Of a stretch of 64,000 nt of DNA, positions 18,035 to 29,779 are shown in pieces. Within the stretch, counting starts at the first letter, position 1. Each line of letters begins with the position of its first letter. Source of the DNA: Eurosta solidaginis (taxonomy: Eukaryota > Arthropoda > Insecta > Diptera > Tephritidae); contig NC_090322.1 of NCBI RefSeq assembly GCF_040869045.1, positions 170,018,672 through 170,082,671 on the forward strand, written 5' to 3'. Made by a program: the position numbers and the translations under genes. The notes below the pieces were generated by a model. That model saw nothing but the letters and a program-made list of their open reading frames with translations. It ran no database searches and was not told where the DNA came from.

Positions 18035-20058
18035 TTGCATTCTTTTGCATGCATAAAGTGCCGTTGAAACCTTCCTCACCCTCTCCTCCACGTTGAGCTT
18101 CCATGACAGCTTACTGCCTAGGATGATTCCTAGATATTTTGTGCACGGTTTCTCCCGTAGGGTCGCCCCTCCTAACTTAGGGACTTTGTACCTCTTTGTA
18201 AACAAGACCATATGCAACGTCATCTGCGTAAACCGTAAGTTTTGCTGGTCCCTCGTAGAATTCCCTGAGCAGTTGGTTAATGACCAGCGTCCACAACAGA
18301 GGTGATAGCACCCCTCCCTGAGTGCCCCTGTCCTCTAATTTCGTGGCCGCGTACAATCCCCATTGCGATGTAATCTTACTGCAGTTTAACATGCAGTCGA
18401 TCCATCTGGGTAAGGCTGGATTTACTTCAACGTAATTAAGACCACGCATAATCGCCCATTTAGAAACACGGTTGAAAGCCCCGGCAATGCTTAAGGGCTT
18501 TTTCTATGCTTATTACCACCCTATGCAATGCGGTGTCTACTGACTTGCCTTTGGTGTACGCCTGTTGTGTTGTGGAAAGCAGCTTTTCATCCACGTTGGA
18601 CTTTATGTACACATCTATCAGCCTTTCAAAGGTTTTGAGCAGAAATGATGTTAAGCTATTGGGTCTATAATCTTTGGGATACATGTGACCGATCTTCCCC
18701 GCCTTTGGTAGGAGAGCTACACGAGCACTTCTCCAAGAGTGCGGTACATGATTCAGTTTATGCACCCATCGAAAATTATTTTGAGCCATCCCACGACCGC
18801 CCTACTTGAAACTTGTAGCATGGCCGGACATATACCATCTGAGCCCGGCGATTTCACCACCACTACGAGGTCCTCAGTAATGTAATTAGGCAGCATATAT
18901 GAATGCAGCTGTTTCCTTACCATTACTACAGCTCGCACCCGTCTTTCCGTTTGCGCATAGTAAACGCCAAATCCGCGCGCGCTAAGTCCACAAACCTTTG
19001 CTCCCGATGAGTGCCACGGCTCCTGGATCAGCGCCACGTCAAACGAACCCTCCTCAAGGTTTAGGAGTTCGCTCGACGCCACTTTACTGTGTTGGAGGTT
19101 TATCTGTAGGACTCGCAGCACCAATGGGCTGCTTGTCCCCCTCCAGCACCTTCATCGTGACGTCGTCGTCTTCCCCTTGCCCTTTTGGTTTACAGTGTTC
19201 GAAGCCCCCTTCAGCCTCTTGTAACTGTTATGCCGGGTGTTCCTATGTGCGACTCACAGCACGCTATCATCACACCATTATACCATCTCCCCAATCAAAG
19301 GTTGGAAGGCGCTTACTTGGTTATCCCTGCATCATCTTAAGCATTAAGCTAATAAGCTCTCTTTCTACAGATCTCCACCTTTCACTAGTCATCTGTTCGA
19401 AAGGACTGCTACGATCAACCAGCGCCACAGTCAGTGACTGCTTTGCCACATCACTCATCTTCTCGGGAAAAGCCGGCGCCTTAGTGTTAATTCCCTTTGG
19501 CACCTCCGAGAAAGCCGGAGTCTTAGCTTTAACTCCCTTTAGCACCTCCGATAAAGTCGGAGTCTTAGCGTGATCTCCATTTGGCTTATCTCCTACTTCC
19601 GTAGTTGGAACTTCCCTCTGACTCGCAGCCTTCGAGGCTATTGGGGCCCATCTGTCTTACTGCTTTGGGCCTACTTGTCTTGTCTATGCGACTGCCCTGC
19701 CTCTCGGCTCTGGGACTGGGTCCTTTCTGCCTCTTAAAGCAGGCTTGTTGCCTTCCGCCGAACGTTGCCTCTTCATTCTGCCATTCGACGCTTCTTCCTC
19801 GTACCGGTTGCAGAACCGAGGGTTTCTAGCAGCAAACCTTTTGAACTGCCTTCGACTTACTTCTACCGGCTGAAAAGCGTCCAATAGGCACGGTCCGCAT
19901 AACACCCTGGATTAGGGGGTTGGCAGTTCTTGGTCACCGACATCCCGCCGCCCTCCTATGAGGCGAAACGGCGTAGATGCCAGTCCTAAATAGCTCCGCC
20001 ACATAGTCGGGCGCTATGGACATCGGCTAAGTCCTCACACCAACGACAAGGTGCCTAC
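18035..20058 (-). mobile_element. LOA/I-like LINE, copy B, internally deleted
   Basis: Closely related to 32057-34942. On the minus strand it reads an ORF1-like region (about 19150-19990), an endonuclease start with LQINLQHSK and ALIQEPW (about 19070), then jumps near 18862 straight to the SPGSDGI reverse transcriptase block, continues through GGVLSPLLW and the YADD box (about 18240), and jumps again to MVLFTKRY. It ends without the RNase H part. Several stops and frame changes are present. It preserves 5' sequence that the 32-kb copy lacks. Confidence 0.8.
18177..19124 (-). pseudogene. Fused endonuclease/reverse transcriptase remnant of LINE copy B
   Basis: Three frames: 18753-19124 holds the endonuclease N terminus (about 80 residues with QINLQHSK, DVALIQEPWHSS) joined directly to SPGSDGICPAML; 18460-18789 holds KLNHVPHSWRSARVALLPKAGK and the YRPNSLTSF block; 18177-18449 holds RGTQGGVLSPLLWTL and YADDVA. 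The endonuclease catalytic C-terminal half and the linker are gone, so it is inactive. Confidence 0.8.
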
Positions 20059-20059
20059 C

Positions 20060-20210
20060 CTAGTGAGGGAGAGATTGGAGAGATAGCTGTTTATTTTATT
20101 ACAAAGCTCATCGATGTAGGAAACAATAGCATAGGCGTAGAAACAATAGTGACTCCTTCTGGTGGTAAAGGTAGCTATTGATATGTAGAAGTTAAACAGA
20201 AATTTTAATA
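20060..20210 (-). pseudogene. LINE-1-family reverse transcriptase scrap
   Basis: Minus-strand sequence similar to 29360-29520 of LINE-1C: the block around FYIS.L and the region before the second catalytic box, with an internal deletion that removes part of the SYADD box. Abuts the 5' end of LINE copy B. Confidence 0.6.
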
Positions 20211-20820
20211 TGAGTTTTTTTTTTAAGTTATTGCAAAAAAAGCGTTGAGGATTTTTAATATCTTTCGAGGTACCTTCGTACATGTTTCTAAGAATGAAGA
20301 ATGGGACCTATTCAAACTTCGCTATACTTTAAAATACAATAATTTACCCCATTTTAACACAACTATCATTTTTTGATTTTATTAAATTTTATAAAATGTT
20401 TCTTCCTCTACAGTGCAATTTACTTATTAGATGGTAAAGATGGTTTCGCATTATCTCCGTCAGTAACTGTGACAAGGTGGCCACAGCGTGACTCGGAGCG
20501 TCTCTTCAATAGCTCTCTAGTGGTGATGGTGACAGCAGAAAAACCCAACTGTTTACAAATGTTACACTTCAAAAAGAATCAAAATATCTGCCATTGCGTC
20601 TACGGCTCAAATACTCACAGTATATGAATGAACTGAACGCACCTAATTGTCTGCCTAACGGATAGTATATATAATCAAATCGAAAATGGGCTTGCACAGG
20701 AAAATATTTCAATTGGAAAACAAAAACCAAATAAGATAGTTTATTTATTATTAAAGTACTTACTTTTCTTTATATCAACTGTATTAATTTAAGTTGCAAT
20801 TTCATGTGCATATATAATAA
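20211..20820. other. Intergenic, no feature recognised
   Basis: About 600 bases of AT-rich DNA. A short ORF at 20373-20627 has no recognisable family and is probably chance. Confidence 0.4.
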
Positions 20821-20973
20821 GGGATGTCGTGATACGATTGCTGTCGGAATTTGAAACGAATCAATACTCCTGCTAAGGGTTGCAGAATTATTGCTTGAAT
20901 GATTAGTTCATATTTTACTTTACTTATTAATTTTAAATTCAATTACGACAGCAATCGGATTCCACGACACCTT
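20821..20973. mobile_element. About 155-bp MITE with 30-bp TIRs
   Basis: GGGATGTCGTGATACGATTG and its inverted partner (GGTGTCGTGGAATCCGATTG from the other strand) continue into GCTGTCG on both sides. TAATA precedes and follows the element. Superfamily not assigned. Confidence 0.6.
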
Positions 20974-21252
20974 TTAATATTCTTGATCTGAAAAAAGAGT
21001 AGATCTAATAAAAATTTCTACTTAGCTTTAAGTTGTAGGCTTAAATTGATTCAAATAATCAAATTTTTTATTCGAAACCATGGAAACAACTCAAATTTTA
21101 CATGAATATAACACACTTCTGAATTGTCCAAATATAAAGTTAGCTGCTGCAGCAATATAGCTCAAAGCAATTAATATATTTTTATGTTATTATTAAAGTA
21201 TTTACTTCTTTTTTATATTAAATGTATTAATTTAAGTTGCAATTTCATGTAT

Positions 21253-21447
21253 ATATGAGGCTCCAAGATGCAAAACTAGATGAATTCATGCACATAGAAA
21301 AGCACAAAAAAAATTTTAATTTGTTATGAATGAAAATTGTTATGAATTTTCAATACGGGTTTTTAGAATGTTGCTAGGCGATGCAATATTGTCGCAATTT
21401 AAATATTATTTTAAAAAATCTGGTTTTGCATCTAGGCGCCTCATATA
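21253..21447. mobile_element. About 195-bp MITE with 28-bp TIRs
   Basis: TATATGAGGCTCCAAGATGC and inverted TATATGAGGCGCCTAGATGC, both continuing AAAAC-AGA. The outer TATA is ambiguous between TIR and duplication. Confidence 0.6.
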
Positions 21448-21589
21448 TAATATTCATTATTTGGAAAAAAATTACTAAATCTTATGATATGTTTTAAACA
21501 AATTTGTTGGACTGAATACCTTTTTCTTAAGCTTAGTTTTACTTTCAAAAAAGTTGAATCAAATTTTTAATACTTGCGATAAACATAAA

Positions 21590-22231
21590 CCTGTGAAGAG
21601 AAAAATAGCAGCGTCAATTTTCAACAAATTTCGTCAATTAAATACTTCTTTTTTTATTTCCGATATTTGAAGAAAAGCTTCTATGAACTTTGCAAACCCA
21701 TCTCAAAAACGTTTTCAAAAATTTGAGAAAATGTTACCTAAATTTGAACTTTTTATTTGGGGTTCTTAGAACTTTTTTGAGTATACAGTTTTGTCAATTT
21801 TAGTATAACAAAGTACAAGTTTTATTTTTATTTTGCATTGATTTTTGAGTATTTTTTTTACCGAAGTCTTTCAGATTTTCTTTCATAAAAAAACTGTTCC
21901 ACAATTTGTATAGAAGAAAATCTCAAACATCCTTCAAAAAACCTCAAAAATCAACGAGAATTTTTTAGAGACCTATAGCATGCATGTCCTTTGTTATACT
22001 AAAACTGATTTTGCTACAAAATTGTATACTCCAAAAATGCATAGAACCATAAATAAGAAGTTCAAAATTTCGGTAAATTTTTGCGTTTTTCGAAAAAGCT
22101 TTCGATATTGTTCTTCATAGCTTCAGTTAAAAAAAATCATGGAAGTTTTTTCGTGTAGTATCGGAAATAAAAAAAGTATTTAATTGACGAAATTTATTAA
22201 AAATTGAGACCGCTATTTTTCTGTTCGCAGG
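21590..22231. mobile_element. 642-bp foldback element (almost entirely one hairpin)
   Basis: Left arm starts CCTGTGAAGAGAAAAATAGC; the right end, inverted, reads CCTGCGAACAGAAAAATAGC. Pairing continues inward through ATTTCGTCAATTAAATACTT, TTTATTTCCGATA, a GAACTT-TTATTT-GGTTCT block, GAGTATACA-TTTTGT and TTTTAGTATAACAAAG, so nearly the whole unit pairs except a central loop near 21850-21960. No coding sequence. Transcription would give a long double-stranded RNA hairpin. Confidence 0.75.
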
Positions 22232-22267
22232 TGTAAGTTCATTATTAAAATGTTTGATGTTTATTAA

Positions 22268-22670
22268 TCTTAATTATGAGTTCGAAGTCGCAGTCCTATA
22301 GCTTCCGTGCTGTCATATGGTGTGAGGGTCAGGAGGTGTGGTAGGGACTGGTGGTCGGGATTGCTACTGTTCGCACATCGGGAATTGTAGCTCCTAAAAA
22401 CAGCCGAAACAACTGGATGCTACCTTTGCAACTAGAGGCATGAGTATTAAAAGAACCATTAATAGCAACGGTAAGTCGCCTTTATGAGTGACCGCCAAGG
22501 AGCCACAAACTACGCCGAAATATACAGACAAAAGTGTGACCATTTTATGTATCTCTGTTTCTTTTCAGCAGACGCTGCACTTCCAAAGACCGGGGTTATG
22601 TTCGAAGCCTCTCTGGAGTAAGTGAACGAAGGACAATCCCTCCGCAAGGAGCTACTCCGTAAACCTCTAA
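22268..22670 (-). mobile_element. 5' region of a LINE-1-related element
   Basis: About 400 bases highly similar to 60916-61355 (shared ATGAGTTCGAAGTCGCAG start) and more distantly to the 5' third of LINE-1A/C. On the minus strand near 22590-22620 it reads LLQRGFEHNPG, aligning with the 2A-like part of LINE-1A. The endonuclease and reverse transcriptase are absent. Confidence 0.6.
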
Positions 22671-22825
22671 TCCACATATACTTACGTAGTTGCTAACTAA
22701 TTTTAATCTCTTATTTAAATAATTATATGGGACTGTATTTATTACAGTTTATATAATGTTATTTAATTTTATTTTCCGCTTATAATTTTTGATTCATAAC
22801 CCATTAGTTTAACAGCAAGATAACT

Positions 22826-24132
22826 TTAAAATACACTTGAGGAATGCGTTAAGGGCTGGTGAAAACTGGCAGCATTTTCAAAATTATAAAATATATTGTT
22901 GCAACTCATACATATTAAATGTTGCTGTGTTTCAACCCAAGTACATACCACAATCCCAGGTATGGCTTTGTACGATTCTTGAACTAAACAAGTATCCATT
23001 TGGTTATCGTAGCTGAAATGCAATTGCGCCACCTGCTCTTCATCTGTAAAATACAAGCAACGCCTACGTGGTGCATATACGTAATGACTATACTGTGCTC
23101 CTGTATGGTGTTGCATACGTCGCAATCCATACGTTAGTTGTGAATGATATAAAATATCAATGCTACCACATTGTAGAAATATAAGACAACGGCGCTCTTC
23201 GCAATCCAACTGTATGCAATCTACATATATTAGTCGCATATGTGCATAGCTGGTGTATACCGTACTCACAATTATTAGCCTTTTCAAGCTCAGTTGTATT
23301 CGATTCCGATAAAGCTATAAGTAGGAAAATATACTCGTCATATATATAAAAAACTTTCTTTTAATATAGCATACCAAGTACCTACAACCAAAGCAAAGAT
23401 AATTGTGGATACCGTGAAGATATGCAGCCATTGTCCTGTAGTTAACTCCATTTCGCTCTTTAATAAATGCTGCAAAAAGTTCAAATTATCCGCTGTTACT
23501 TGTTCAGATATGAGCGTATAACGTTCACTTTCCCACGAGCAGTTGAATATATTTCTATCATCAAATGTTATATCACAACGTTGTGAAAGTATGGGTACAC
23601 TTCGACCTATATCTGGCACATCGCGATACATTTCCACGTAAGTGCCTTTTCACTTGCTACGTAACGTATACAGCTAAATCCTACATTGGGTGCAGGATCC
23701 ATACAACGTACGCCACCTCCAGCATCATTTAGCCAGTCAATTGCATGTATTGATTTTACTGAACTAAAATAATAAACCTGACCGCTTCGCATAATAACAA
23801 AGATTTCATTTCTAGTATGAATATATCGTTCACAATTTCTCCCAATGGCAACGGCAAGCGCACCTTGATGAAATTGATTTTCTTTGTACGTCGGGCTCTT
23901 TTGAATACAAAATTAAGCAAATATTCATCATTCCATGTTACAAAAAGCGTCTTTCCAGCATCTGTACCATGAATAATGTACCATCGTCAATAGACCACAG
24001 CAGCTTTTCGAATTCCTTGTCATCAGCATCTTCCCCAACAACCTCTACCTCATCTATTTCCATTGCCACTATGGGTGGCCCCTGTGATGTGCTTTCACAT
24101 TCTGCTATTACCAAACGTTGAGAATCACTCAT
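22826..24132 (-). pseudogene. Unrecognised host gene or unprocessed pseudogene with two short introns
   Basis: Minus-strand coding sequence starts at 24132 (MSDSQRLVIAEC, then an acidic stretch with MEIDEVEVVGEDADD), runs through 23.3 kb and ends at 22826. Two introns make the frames meet: 23315-23381 (67 bp, GTAC...TATAG) and 23221-23269 (49 bp, GTGAGT...TGTAG). Between about 23960 and 23640 three frame changes interrupt otherwise protein-like sequence: near 23960 (a short GGTACA-containing duplication), near 23830, and near 23655. The C-terminal part (22850-23220) is Cys/Tyr-rich with repeated LYFTDEEQ- and CTWVETQQ-like beta-strand segments, suggestive of a beta-propeller, but I cannot name the family. 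Retained introns exclude a retrocopy. The frameshifts mean either a decaying duplicate or a real gene with assembly errors. Confidence 0.5.
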
Positions 24133-24334
24133 TATTTACTAAAATTCGTCGTCTTCGCATATAAAATCATCCTCATTATCGGACATTACAGTAATATAAA
24201 TAACAAAGAAAACGTCAATAATAAACAACAGATGATTTTGACAGCTGAAATGTTAACAGTGTTGTTAAATACATGCGGGGAAATTTTAACCGAGTTTGGC
24301 GTTCTTTTCGCACTCGCTTAGAATAGAACGCGGC

Positions 24335-24800
24335 TAAAATAAAACAAAAATTTGGTCCTTTATTTTCGATGAATTTTGGTCCCAAATGAAAACATGGTGT
24401 GACAACCGTGTTCGCTTTACCGAAAGTGTGTCACTTGTATATACGAGGTTAACGAATGAACGGGACGATGTGTATATGCATATTATGCATGATAAGTTTT
24501 TACATAGGTATATTGTAATTTATTCTGTGAAAGTACATAATGTAAACAAATATGTATAGCAAGAGGCAACACTTTTTTACTATTACCTTTACTTATTTGC
24601 GCTACCAATTTTTATTTTTCAGTTTTGCCTTTTTCTAAACAACAGCTGTTGTGTGGTTATTTCGATGTAACCACCTACTTTTGTGGGTAAAAAATTATCC
24701 GGCTACTTTCGCGGGTAGAATACCAAAAGGTTGTAACAGTTGCCACATGATTTCGTTACCGTGGTGAAGAATGTTGTTACCACCCTAAAATCGGGGCGTT
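24335..24800 (-). mobile_element. Element A, copy 4 (uninterrupted)
   Basis: The cleanest copy. It shows the empty site for the LINE-1A insertion (CCACGGTAAC once, in inverse orientation near 24760) and for the gypsy insertion. It ends with AAAATCGGGGCG on the right and AAAATAAAACAAAAATTTGG on the left. It abuts MITE C on the right. Confidence 0.75.
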
Positions 24801-25018
24801 ATTATTGAAAACTCATTTGCACACAAAATTTACACTTCAGTGCGATTCTGTAAAGTATTGTGGACATTTTTTTTGCTGAATGTAAGTTATATAGCGGTGA
24901 GAAAATGTTTATCAAACGTCATGAACATTGTGGAGAAGACAAGTGTGATAACTTCTGCATACACGTCAAAATTACAAATAGAAACGATCACCAGATTTTT
25001 AATTGACTATGGTGGTGT

Positions 25019-27777
25019 CAGGCCCGACGAGAGGGGAGGGGAATGGGGGATTCCCCCCGGGCCCGGGGTTTCTCAGGGGGCACGGGATTTAGAGGTACTA
25101 AGACATTTTTTTTAATTCAGGAGAGTCTTTAGTTATTCGATGTGCAAATTTTAAGCCGAATTTCAAAAGCAACAAATATTGATAATGTTTTTTTGCCTGG
25201 GCCTTCGAACAGTAAGGAGACAATAAAAACATCAAACAAAAATGTATGTTTACATGAATCCGAAATCGTAAAGTTTTCGTGGTGACACTGATGAAGGTTC
25301 ATCTTAAAAAAGTCTTCCAACAATACCACCAACTCTGTATCAAAGTCCAGATTATTTAAACGACTTCGAGTCAAAGAAATAATTCGTCAAGGTCATCACA
25401 AGTGTTCTCTTAGTTTTCCACGTGATTGTCATGACGAGGCATTTCCTATCTCGTTGTTAAACGGAATCTTGCCAAATGGAGAGAAAGTGGAGCGTGACTG
25501 GTTAGTGTGGAGTGCCAGTAGCAATGCCTTTTATTGCCTACCATGTCGTCTGTTAAGCACCAATACTTTAAATCGACCTAAAATTTGTTGTCCTGGCGGA
25601 TACTCGAAATTCCAGGTATGGAAGAAGCTATACGATAAACTGCCATCACACGAAAATACTCAAGATCACATTAAATGTTATATTCAATGGCGATCTTTAA
25701 AAAATCTAATTCAAAAGGAGGCTACAATTGATACACTTATCACTGAAACTCAAAACTGGAAAGACATTTTATATAGAATTTTGGACACTAATTTATTTTT
25801 GGGTGAAATAGGCCTAGCTTTCAAAGGTGAAAGTATATATCTTGGTGAACGAAACAATGGACATTTTTGGGCATCTAAGATCTCATAAGCCATTATAATC
25901 CGATACTTAGAGATCGTTTGGAGAAAGTTGGGATTTCACAACAGCAGCACAAACGTTTACAGGTTCACTATCTTTCCCCCAGACATTCAGAACGAGTTTA
26001 TAGAAATTTGTGCGAAGCACGTGAGGGAAACTATATTAGATCAAGGCAAGAAAGCCAAGTATTTTGCTATTATCGTTGATGCTATGCCTGATACTAGTCA
26101 CGTTAAGTACGTTCATTTTGCGCTAACTCCATTTCAATTCGAAAGCAACAAATTTTACAATTTAAGAACGGTTTTTCGCTTTCGTGAATTGTAACCAGAA
26201 AACTGGTCAGAAAATCGCTGATCTAATTTGCCATACTCTAGGTAAAAATGAAATTCTATTAAAAGATTGTCGTGCACAAGGGTACGATAATGGCGCCAAT
26301 ATGAAAGAAGCTTAGAACTCACATTCTCGACAAAAACTCGAATGCTGATTATTCACCTTGTGCAACCCACAGTCTCAATTTATGTGGTGTTGATGCTGCA
26401 GAATGTACGGCTGCAATTACTTCGTTCGGGGTTTATTTTCAGCAGCACTCCACAACGATGGGACATCCTCAAAAAAATGTACCGAGCTCTCTTCATAGTC
26501 TTTCAGACAAAATCCAAATTTGACTGCGCAAGCATACGGAGATGTTACCGGCATTCTCAAGTACATCAACAAGTTCGAATGTATCTTGCTGTCCTCAATT
26601 TGGTTCAAAATATTGACTACCATTAATGAAAGAAACGTGGTCCTAAAAGCTAGGGACGCCACCGTAGATGTTGTGGTCCGACATCTCGGTGCCTTATTGG
26701 CTTATTTGAAGTTGATCAGGAACCAATGGAAACAATTTTGAATGAATGCAAAACAGTTGCTATTCGATTGAACATCTCGCCAAAATGTCTGGACATTCGA
26801 AAGAGAAAACCCAGAAGACGTTCTGAAGATGATTTAAATGAGATGATTACGTATGATTCAGAGTCTGATTTTAAAAACAATACATTCCTGGTGATCGTTG
26901 ATTCGGTAATCACTGGCATTACTGAGCGATTTGCAGCTATGAGAAATTTGAGCGAGACGTTTTCCTTTTTGTGGCAATTTGAAGACATGGATGAAACTAT
27001 GGTTCGGGCGAACGCAGCAAAATTTGTCGAAAAATACAAGTCTGACATTTCTCAAAGCTTAGAATGCGAAATAATTCATTGAGTCCTTGAAACACATTTA
27101 CGAAGCAAATTTTGATAAAGGTCTGCCACCGTTGGAATTGCTAAATGCCATCTATGTTCAATATACAATTTTCCACAACATTTGTGTTGATTTACGTATC
27201 TTTTGCACTATACCTGTCACTGTAGGTAGGCAGAACGTTCCTTCAGCGTCCTTTCAAGAATCAAAAACATTCATAGATCGTGTTTACTTCAAGAGCGAGT
27301 TTCAGGACTTGCCACGATCTGTGTTGAATCCGTTTTGGCAAGACAGTTAAATTTTGATATTATTATAAAAAAATTTGCAGCGAAAAAAGCAAGAAAAACC
27401 ACTCCTTGATATCCGAACCTTCTATATTGAATAATTAAAATTTATAATCATCATTAGATTTATCAGAAATGTATTAAAATGTTACCAAATAACTAGAAAA
27501 GATTATTTAAAATAATATGTGGCTGTTAAAAAAGAATTTTATTTCTACGTTACAATAAAATAGTATAAATAGTAAACATTTTGTGTTAATTTTTTTCAGC
27601 CCTTAGTCCAAAAATCATTTAGTTGATGTGGCAAAAAATTTTTTTGATGTAATCCATCAATAATGATTCATGAAGAAGACGTCATTAATTCAAATTAATC
27701 AAATGTATTAGTGGATTTTTTATAGGGGGCCCGTAAATTCTTTAGTCCCGGGCCCGGATTGTCTCTCTACGGCCCTG
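25019..27777 (+). mobile_element. Decayed hAT transposon with ZMYM-like transposase
   Basis: Ends CAGGCCCGACGAGAGG and, inverted, CAGGGCCGTAGAGAGAC, flanked by 8-bp duplications GGTGGTGT (25011-25018) and GGTGGTAT (27778-27785), differing at one base. CCCGGGCCCGG-type subterminal sequence is shared at both ends. It encodes a hAT transposase of the ZMYM1-like/DUF4371 kind in broken frames. It sits inside MITE C. Confidence 0.85.
25454..27350 (+). pseudogene. hAT transposase (TTF-type zinc finger, DUF4371, hATC), broken
   Basis: Segments in order: a TTF/BED-like zinc finger (25454-25888) with WLVWSASSNAFYCLPCRL and a C-terminal H; a DUF4371 core (25928-26194) with IQNEFIEICAKHVRE and AIIVDAMPDTSHV, containing the first catalytic-type Asp in its conserved setting; CATHSLNLCG-like and PQRWDILKK motifs (26342-26500); a linker (26726-27082) with ITERFAAM; and a C-terminal dimerisation region (27087-27350) with LLNAIYV, then SASFQESKTFI. 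At least five frame changes or stops separate them, so no active enzyme is made. Confidence 0.8.
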
Positions 27778-27985
27778 GGTGGTATCATTCTATATTTCTT
27801 TCTATCATCCGCTGGACATAGCCCGCCCTATGCACCGCCAAATTCAACATCCTGTCAAAACGCTAAAGAGTAGCCATCTTGAAAATCCTGTCAGATTGTT
27901 GACGGATAAGATATCACACTTGTTTTACCCACAATGGCCACGAAAACAAAAAGCTATTCTGCAACAGTGCGTATGAGTTTAAAAT

Positions 27986-28340
27986 GTCACAATAGTATAG
28001 AGACTGTCCAAAAAACTCACGAAGTTCTTATCAGTGAGTTTTCCTGTTCACAGTTTTGCTTTACAGAATCAGAATTTGAAAGTTTACACAATTTCTTGTG
28101 TACACTTTAAAACTAACAGTTAGTGAATCCAGCCCCTGATTAGCTGAATTCATTTTTTTCCATTTCCCATTTTTTTAACCAACACATTGACAATAGTTTA
28201 CTGCCGTAGAAGTAAATTTTTTATTAACATCGTTTTGAGTTATTCTATCAATAAATGTATCTAATTTAACGCATTATTTTCCAACCCCAAAACCCAGCAG
28301 TCATCGTGGTCGTTTTTGACGATTGGCAACATTGTGGATG
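27986..28340. other. Intergenic, no feature recognised
   Basis: AT-rich DNA between MITE C and the tail of LINE-1C. No supported ORF or repeat structure. Confidence 0.4.
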
Positions 28341-28637
28341 TTGTTGTTGTTGTAGCAGTGCTTCGCCCCATTTAATAGGTGTGACCGATCACAAATTGTC
28401 ATCAATATCCTCTAACGGGAGTCGAAGGAAACTTGCTGTTTCAACAGGGGTGGACCATAATGAGGGGGTTGTTAGAGGCGTTGGTTCCACAATACAGTTG
28501 AAGAGATGGTTGGTGTCATGTGGAGACACGTTACAAGCAGGACATATGTTTTGTATGTCGGAGTTGATTCTGGATAGGTAAGAGTTTAACCTGTTACAAT
28601 ATCCAGATCGAAGTTGAGCTAGAGTGACTCGCGTTTC

Positions 28638-29585
28638 CTAGGGAGTGTGCGTTCCTCTTCTGTAAGTAGGGTATTGTTCTTCGAGTACAGGATTCACCGG
28701 GCAATGCGACGCCTGTTTGTGGAGTTCACTGAGGACCTGCTTGTGTTTTTTGCCTTCGCACGGCTGTGTTCTCAGGTGCCGTATTTCCTCATAATGCTTA
28801 CGGAGATGACTCCTTAAGCCTCTGGGCGGTGTTGGCTCATCAATCAGATGTCTGTTGGGATGCCCAGGTGTCAGGGTATTCAACAGGAACTGTTTGGTTA
28901 GCAAATCATATCTCTCCCTAATGGGGAGTATTCTCGCCTCATTATGTAGATAGTGTTCTGGGGACATAAGAAGACAACCCGTGGCGGTGCTGAGGGCAGT
29001 ATTTTGGCAGGCCAGGCTTGGCGACCATATCGAGGACGCGTAGCATGCAATCGGCTGGCCAATTGCTTTGTAAGTGGTAATGAGCGTTTCATCTTTTCCC
29101 TAAGTACTGCCAGCTAGAGATTTGAGGATTTTATTACGGCTCTGGACTTTCGGTACAATTGCGGCTGCATGCCCACCAAAATGTAGATCATGATCAAACG
29201 TCACACCCAAGATTTTGTGGTGTAAGACAGTCGGTAGCGTAGTGCCATTGACGTGGATGTTGAAAATGGTCGATATTTGAGACGTCCATGTTGTAAATAA
29301 GGTCGCCCATGATTTAGTCGGTGATAATGTCAGGCTTCGCGAGGTGAAAAAAATGCAGATATCAGGGAGGTAGCCGTTTATTTTGTTGCAAAGCTCATCG
29401 ATCTGTGGGCCTGGGCCTGTGGCAATTATTGTGCAGTTATCGGCGTAGGAAACGATAGTAACTCCCTCTGGTGGCGAAGGTAGCTTTGATATGTAGAAGT
29501 TAAACAAAAGTGGGGATAGGACACCACCCTGTGGCACCCCTTGTTTAATTCTTCTTGGTTTTGATGTTGCGTTTCTAAATTGCAC
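28638..29585 (-). pseudogene. LINE-1C reverse transcriptase, second half, and C-terminus
   Basis: 29100-29585 encodes GVPQGGVLSPLLFNFY and SYADN; the second catalytic Asp of the usual ADD box is replaced by Asn, so even an intact frame would be inactive. 28638-28967 encodes the HLHNEARILPIRER-type region. The terminal CCHC cluster follows at about 28440-28600 in other frames. Confidence 0.8.
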
Positions 29586-29779
29586 CGATGCCTGCCGGCC
29601 ACCCAGATAATTTGCGGTCCACCTTTTAAGACATGGGGGAACGGTAGACCCTTCCAGGTCTTGCAGTAACCTGCCATGGTTGACCGTATCAAAAGCTTTT
29701 GATAGGTCTAGCGCAACGAGTATTGTTCTATGGTGGGGGTTTTGACTTAAACCGCAATTTATCTGGGTGCTAATGGCAT

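Larger units (their letters stand above)
24815..27985. mobile_element. MITE C, copy 1, split by a hAT element
   Basis: Left part 24815-25018 and right part 27778-27985. TIR landmarks are CATTGTGG then ACAAGTGTGATA-CTT on the left, mirrored by AAGATATCACACTTGT and CCACAATG on the right; weaker pairing continues to an AAACTCAT motif at each end. Other copies are 31882-31995 (partial, inverted) and 52020-52610. No coding content. Confidence 0.6.

Noticed and set aside
23338..23402. Apparent transmembrane C-terminus in the 23.3-kb frame
   Set aside because: The final residues are translated intron; splicing at 23381/23315 replaces them and restores the downstream frame.
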